DNA of 64,000 nucleotides, taken from positions 1-64,000 of the forward strand of contig JAFRIR010000118.1 of assembly GCA_017432685.1 (NCBI GenBank), read 5' to 3'. Within the stretch, counting starts at the first letter, position 1. Every line of letters starts with the position of its first letter. The stretch comes from Flexilinea sp. (lineage in GTDB: Bacteria > Chloroflexota > Anaerolineae > Anaerolineales > Anaerolineaceae). The notes below the pieces were generated by a model. That model ran no database searches. It was not told where the DNA came from and was given only the letters and a program-made list of their open reading frames with translations. The translations under genes and the position numbers were made by a program. This document shows, one piece after another, positions 60,461 through 64,000 of this stretch.

Positions 60461-60947
60461 AATGAGAAATGAGAAATGAGAAATTGCGGTGACCGCTTCG
60501 CGGTCGGTTTAAATACCAAAGTAACATTTATAAAACAGATGAAGGATTTGTGATGGCAAATGATGTTTTAGAGAAAAGCAAAAGATTCTCTGTCCGCATT
60601 GTGAGACTCTATCACTATATGTGCAAGAAAAAAGAATACATCATGTCCAGACAATTGCTTCGGTCCGGAACTTCAATTGGCGCTAATATCGTCGAAGGTC
60701 AATTTGCTGTCAGCGACAAGGATTTTCTGAATAAATTTCAAATTGCACTGAAAGAATGTTATGAAACCGAATATTGGCTTGAACTTTTCTATAACACAAA
60801 TTACTTAACCGAAAAGGAATTCTTTTCTATTTATAATGATTGTAAAGAGATAAGATATTTGCTTGTTTCAATTACGAAAACCATGAAAGACAAATTAGCC
60901 TCAGCGAAATGAAATAATTTCTCATTTCTCATTCCTAATTTCTCATT
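60461..60947. repeat. Inverted arrays of the heptamer ATGAGAA flanking the four-helix-bundle gene
   Basis: On the left, AATGAGAA repeats three times (60461-60485). On the right, TTTCTCATTTCTCATT and a further TTTCTCATT (60918-60947) are the reverse complement. The arms enclose a cassette of about 430 bp. Related TTTCTCATT arrays occur after livJ (about 43196-43224) without a cassette. Confidence 0.75.
60553..60912 (+). CDS. Four-helix bundle protein (23S rRNA intervening-sequence family)
   Basis: The 119-residue helical protein has the family pattern SKRFSVRIVRLYHYM, QLLRSGTSIGANIVEGQFAVS and KDFLNKFQIALKECYETEYWLEL. These proteins are found in 23S rRNA intervening sequences and as free genes; a related one (Avd) helps diversity-generating retroelements. 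The function of free copies is unknown. AAGGA lies six bases before ATG 60553; a GTG precedes it by one codon. The gene is AT-richer than its neighbours, and inverted heptamer arrays flank it, so it looks like an inserted cassette between rsgA and udk. Confidence 0.9.
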   Translation: MANDVLEKSKRFSVRIVRLYHYMCKKKEYIMSRQLLRSGTSIGANIVEGQFAVSDKDFLNKFQIALKECYETEYWLELFYNTNYLTEKEFFSIYNDCKEIRYLLVSITKTMKDKLASAK

Positions 60948-60968
60948 AAATTGTGAAAGGAGCTTTTT

Positions 60969-61610
60969 ATGGATACACCTTTTGCGAAAGAACCTTACGT
61001 GATCGGTATCGCCGGCGGTACCGGCTCCGGAAAGACGACCTTTTCCCGCGAACTGGTCGCCACATTGATGACCAATAAGATCGTTTATCTGTCCCACGAC
61101 TCCTATTACCGGGATCAGAGCAATGTTCCTTTCTCGGAACGGGTGAAAGTCAATTATGACCATCCGGATTCCCTGGAAACCGAGCTAATGATCAAACACA
61201 TCGAAAAACTGCGTGCCTACCAGCCGGTGGATATCCCGATCTATGATTTCGTCGAGCACACCCGGGCAAAAGAGACCGAACACATCGAACCTCAGTCCGT
61301 CATCCTGATCGAAGGGATCCTGATTTTCGCTGTCAAGGAGCTCCGCGACCTGATGGACATGAAGATCTTTGTCGATACCGATGCGGACATCCGCTTTATG
61401 CGCCGTCTGCAGCGTGACATCGAAGAACGGGGACGCTCCGTCAAATCTGTCTGCGACCAGTACATCAATGTGGTTCGTCCCATGCACGAGGCTTTTGTGG
61501 AACCTTCCAAGACGTATGCCGACATCATTGTCCCGCACGGCGGCCGCAACCGTGCCGCGCTTGACATGGTCGCTGCAAAAATCAAATCCCATATGGATGC
61601 GAACGAATAG
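60969..61610 (+). CDS. udk: Uridine kinase
   Basis: The enzyme phosphorylates uridine and cytidine in pyrimidine salvage. The 213-residue protein has the P-loop GIAGGTGSGKTTFS, HDSYYRDQ, NYDHPDSLETELM and VRPMHEAFVEPSKTYADIIVPHGG. GAAAGGAG lies seven bases before the ATG. The terminator at 61618 follows. Confidence 0.95.
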   Translation: MDTPFAKEPYVIGIAGGTGSGKTTFSRELVATLMTNKIVYLSHDSYYRDQSNVPFSERVKVNYDHPDSLETELMIKHIEKLRAYQPVDIPIYDFVEHTRAKETEHIEPQSVILIEGILIFAVKELRDLMDMKIFVDTDADIRFMRRLQRDIEERGRSVKSVCDQYINVVRPMHEAFVEPSKTYADIIVPHGGRNRAALDMVAAKIKSHMDANE

Positions 61611-61617
61611 AAGGAAC

Positions 61618-61647
61618 AGGGACGGCAGAACCGTCCCTGATTTTTAT
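61618..61647 (+). terminator. Terminator after udk (REP-like foot)
   Basis: AGGGACGG / CCGTCCCT with a five-base loop, then GATTTTTATT. The stem resembles the REP feet elsewhere in the window. Confidence 0.8.
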
Positions 61648-63353
61648 TCCTTGCTGTAGTAGACCTCCAGGTTTGGTTTGGCTGCCAGATAAACCGGCTC
61701 CAGCGCAGGATCGAACTGGCTGCCCATCCCTTCCATGATGATCGTATTCGCCTTTTCAAACGACATGCTCTCTTTATAGACCCGCTTGCTGACCAGCGCA
61801 TCATAAACATCGGCAACCGCCATGATACGGGCTTCCGGAGGGATCTCCGTTTGTTTCAATTGATCCGGGTAGCCTGAACCGTCCCAGCGTTCATGGTGAT
61901 AATGAGCCACGTTTTCGGCAATCACGTGGAACGACAGATCGTCGGTCGATTTCAGGATCTCATGCACGATCCGGGCGCCTTCGGCAGCATGGGTTTTCAT
62001 CTTCTCAAACTCCTCCGGCGTAAAGCGTCCCGGTTTGCGTAAGATGGCATCATCAACGGCGATTTTTCCCAGGTCATGCATCGGAGCTGCCTTGATGAGA
62101 TTCCGGCAGAACTCTTCATTCATCGGATAACCCTCCGGTGGCTGCGGCAGGCTTTTCATAGCGTCGATCAGCATCCGGACCCCTTCACTGGTCCTGCGGA
62201 TATGACCGCCGGTTGAGTTATCCCGGCTTTCCACCATGGTCGCCATGCTCAGAACCAGATTATCGTGCATCTCGACAATATGGGCAGTTTTTTCCGTCAC
62301 CTGATGCTGAAGATCCGTGTTGTATCCATCCAGCAATTTGATGTAAGCCTGATCAGTTGTGTCATCTTCGATGAATATCTGGTATCCCCGCTTCCGTTTT
62401 CCTCCCAGGAGCCATTGGATCTGAAACAGGTAAATCTTTTCATCCTTTTCGTAGAGAAAGTGATTTTCTGCAGCATTTTCCGGATGGGTCTCAAAATCAT
62501 CCAGCCTGGGTGAGATCAGGTTCCACAAAACAGCGTTCCTTTTCAAACTCAGGTCAACAGTCAGCTCATTCAATTCCGGAAGGATCTCCTTTGCAGTTTC
62601 GTTGCTTCCAAGGTAACAGCGGTTCAGATCAAAAGTCACAAACCCCGCATTTCCGGTTTCAGCCATGGATACAGCGACGGTTTCGACCACATCATAAAGA
62701 CTGATTCGGTAAACGATCGCCAGATAAATCAACTGAACGAACACATATGAAGCAGTGAGAAGTTCAATTTCCGGAAATAATCTCCTCCCGCCGAAAAAGC
62801 TCACCATGCAGACCACTTCCGGCAGGAAAAGCAGGAACAGGATCTTGCGGCTGATCTGGTTTTTCCGGAAGAAGGAATAGATAATAGCCCCCAGGCTCAT
62901 CAGAAAATAGATGATCACCAGGAGGTAAAAAAAACTGTGCATCACGCCATATTCTTTGATCAGTTGGTAGGTTTCCCCCCTTTGCTCCAGCCAGGCCTGT
63001 TTGTAATACCAGTCTTTATCACCGATTGTCAAAGCAGATAGAAAAATAAGCGAACTGGCAATCATAAAAAACAGGCGTATCCAGTGGTTCAGACGGATCC
63101 GGCACAGGCTGAAAACCGTCAGCATGAAAATCATCTGCAGGAAACACCCGCCGATAACGGTGATTTTATAGGCATTCAGCGCTGCCTCAAGGTTGGTCGC
63201 CTGTGCCAGCTGCATATGCCCGAAATTGATCACCGGGATCAGCACAAAGATCATTGTGATATGAGAATCATAGTTCTTCGACCAGACAAACAGATAGACC
63301 ACAGTCAGGACCATGGCAGCAAGAAAACAAATCAGATAATATGGCGTATTCAT
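61644..63353 (-). CDS. 7TM sensor protein with PAS-like and HD-GYP domains
   Basis: The 569 residues begin with seven membrane segments (about 1-225) of the histidine-kinase N-terminal 7TM type. A PAS-like domain (about 230-340) and a short coiled coil follow. An HD-GYP domain (about 350-555) has NSTGGHIRRTS, the HD pair in AAPMHDLGKIAVDDAIL, and YHHERWDGSGYPDQL with the GYP motif. HD-GYP enzymes hydrolyse c-di-GMP or cGAMP. Signal input is unknown. It is convergent with udk. A trace of c-di-GMP signalling is also seen in the collapsed REC-EAL gene at 14857. Confidence 0.9.
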   Translation of the reverse strand: MNTPYYLICFLAAMVLTVVYLFVWSKNYDSHITMIFVLIPVINFGHMQLAQATNLEAALNAYKITVIGGCFLQMIFMLTVFSLCRIRLNHWIRLFFMIASSLIFLSALTIGDKDWYYKQAWLEQRGETYQLIKEYGVMHSFFYLLVIIYFLMSLGAIIYSFFRKNQISRKILFLLFLPEVVCMVSFFGGRRLFPEIELLTASYVFVQLIYLAIVYRISLYDVVETVAVSMAETGNAGFVTFDLNRCYLGSNETAKEILPELNELTVDLSLKRNAVLWNLISPRLDDFETHPENAAENHFLYEKDEKIYLFQIQWLLGGKRKRGYQIFIEDDTTDQAYIKLLDGYNTDLQHQVTEKTAHIVEMHDNLVLSMATMVESRDNSTGGHIRRTSEGVRMLIDAMKSLPQPPEGYPMNEEFCRNLIKAAPMHDLGKIAVDDAILRKPGRFTPEEFEKMKTHAAEGARIVHEILKSTDDLSFHVIAENVAHYHHERWDGSGYPDQLKQTEIPPEARIMAVADVYDALVSKRVYKESMSFEKANTIIMEGMGSQFDPALEPVYLAAKPNLEVYYSKE

Positions 63354-63365
63354 GGTTATCCTATA

Positions 63366-63400
63366 AATAACACCCTGCTGCTTGTACAGGGTGTTGTTTT
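63366..63400 (-). terminator. Terminator of tRNA-Ser
   Basis: Stem AACACCCTG / CAGGGTGTT with a nine-base loop and weak T run on the minus strand, directly past the tRNA 3' end and before the HD-GYP start. Confidence 0.65.
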
Positions 63401-63405
63401 CTCAG

Positions 63406-63492
63406 CGGAGAGGAAGGGATTCGAACCCCCGTTACCCTCGCGGGTAAACACATTTTCGAGACGTGCGCAATCATCCACTCTGCCACCTCTCC
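63406..63492 (-). tRNA. tRNA-Ser (anticodon CGA)
   Basis: The minus strand folds as an 87-nt class II tRNA: acceptor GGAGAGG/CCTCTCC with discriminator G, anticodon stem CACGT/ATGTG and loop CTCGAAA (anticodon CGA at 63458-63456). The long variable arm has ACCC/GGGT pairing, and the T arm is GGGGGTTCGAATCCC. No CCA is encoded. TATAAT lies on the minus strand at 63508-63503, 10 bases upstream. Confidence 0.96.
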
Positions 63493-63599
63493 GGACGAGT
63501 GAATTATATCAGATTTTTTTTCTGACAGATTGATTTTGTGTTTGTTTATTCAAACATATTAAAAACTGTATACGTTTATATAACCTTTTAAGAATTCAA

Positions 63600-64000
63600 T
63601 TATTGCCAGTCAAAGGAATAACCCAATATTTCCCCAACCCTTGTGCATTTTGCCAAAATTACAACATATTGACCTTTTGATAAGCTAAGTACATAATTTT
63701 TTTGATCTTCATTTTTTACAAATATTTGTACATTTGTAAGGTTGAAATCCCATGCTCCATTAGATGGATCGAGTGAAATATATTTTGCACTGGCATCAAT
63801 ATTTGCAACATAACCTGTAATTTCGAAATAATTACCTTCATACAATTGTTTAGCTCTGGCAGCATTTCCTTCCAAATCATTTACAAGTTGCTGAACAGTC
63901 ACAGGTGTATATGTAATTGGTGTAGGAGTTAATGTTGGAGTATTCGTTGGCTTAGGTGTGTTTGTCGGTTTTGGAGTATTCGTTGGTTTCGGTGTTTTTG
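63600..64000 (-). CDS. OB-fold (tRNA_anti-like) domain after a Thr/Pro linker, partial at right edge
   Basis: The frame stays open to the window end. The last 100 bases encode a linker of PTNTPKPTNTP type. The C-terminal 100 residues (VQQLVNDLEGNAARAKQLYEG, then YFEITGYVANIDASAKYISL and KGQYVVILAKCTRVGEILGYSF) match the small OB-fold tRNA_anti-like domain found in lipoproteins. The true start lies beyond 64000. An exported or membrane-bound protein is expected from the linker. The AT-rich codon use differs from the housekeeping genes. The stretch 63493-63599 holds only the tRNA promoter. Confidence 0.75.
   Translation of the reverse strand, partial: KTPKPTNTPKPTNTPKPTNTPTLTPTPITYTPVTVQQLVNDLEGNAARAKQLYEGNYFEITGYVANIDASAKYISLDPSNGAWDFNLTNVQIFVKNEDQKNYVLSLSKGQYVVILAKCTRVGEILGYSFDWQ

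Overview
The window looks like a chromosomal segment of an Anaerolineae-type Chloroflexota (Flexilinea-like). This is inferred from protein style, not from an rRNA gene. Several exported or membrane proteins carry long Thr/Pro linkers (TPTPTNT-type). There is a Ycf45/R3H ATPase, a FolK-FolP fusion, a complete branched-chain amino-acid ABC importer, and no outer-membrane or LPS genes. The ferredoxin-type aldo/keto reductase and PreA-like protein suggest an anaerobic, fermentative life. Base composition is moderate and coding density is normal except at 1-2.3, 20.1-27.5 and 55.9-56.6 kb.

Layout. 0-2.3 kb: a REP array, a type I restriction specificity gene and an orphan RelB/DinJ antitoxin with a toxin stub. 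2.3-8.5 kb: dipeptidase PepV, tRNA-Pro(GGG), GDPD phosphodiesterase, HtrA protease, PanE and a small membrane protein. 8.5-15.3 kb: secreted M4 protease, PHP phosphoesterase, an anti-sigma/anti-anti-sigma pair, an SH3b membrane protein and a collapsed REC-EAL protein. 15.4-20.1 kb: one very large exported repeat protein. 20.1-27.4 kb: an accessory stretch with dispersed repeats, Rpn nuclease genes, a serine recombinase, a DsbA-cyclophilin fusion, a RAYT transposase between REP elements, an Fe-S aldo/keto reductase and a ParE/Phd toxin-antitoxin pair. 27.5-35.5 kb: MarR/OhrR regulator, radical SAM, flavin-fold protein, ROK kinase, folate genes, PreA-like enzyme and an esterase. 35.5-44.5 kb: ClpC, an exported aldo/keto reductase pseudoenzyme and livFGMHJ. 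44.5-53.5 kb: housekeeping genes (tmk, Ycf45-type ATPase, LysM protein, recN, nadK, rpe, a D-2-hydroxyacid dehydrogenase, dtd). 53.6-64 kb: a second exported repeat protein, the maf-PBP-rsgA operon, a four-helix-bundle cassette, udk, an HD-GYP protein, tRNA-Ser(CGA) and an OB-fold protein cut by the right edge.

How the genes work together. The clear operons are livJ then livHMGF (import), STAS-RsbW-PHP (partner switching), nadK-Bbox-recN, rpe-hydroxyacid dehydrogenase-dtd and maf-PBP-rsgA. Envelope quality control is well represented: HtrA behind an OmpR/PhoB-type operator, the thiol-disulfide/PPIase fusion, the M4 protease and a PBP.

The most striking content is small repeats. (1) A MITE-like family of four copies has terminal inverted repeats; two copies carry a hairpin with compensatory base changes and one has an 8-bp target duplication. 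(2) REP-like palindromes with GGGAC/GTCCC feet are scattered through the window and flank a RAYT transposase. (3) Another structured repeat of about 90-150 bp occurs at five or six sites. No CRISPR array, prophage, rRNA or replication origin was seen.
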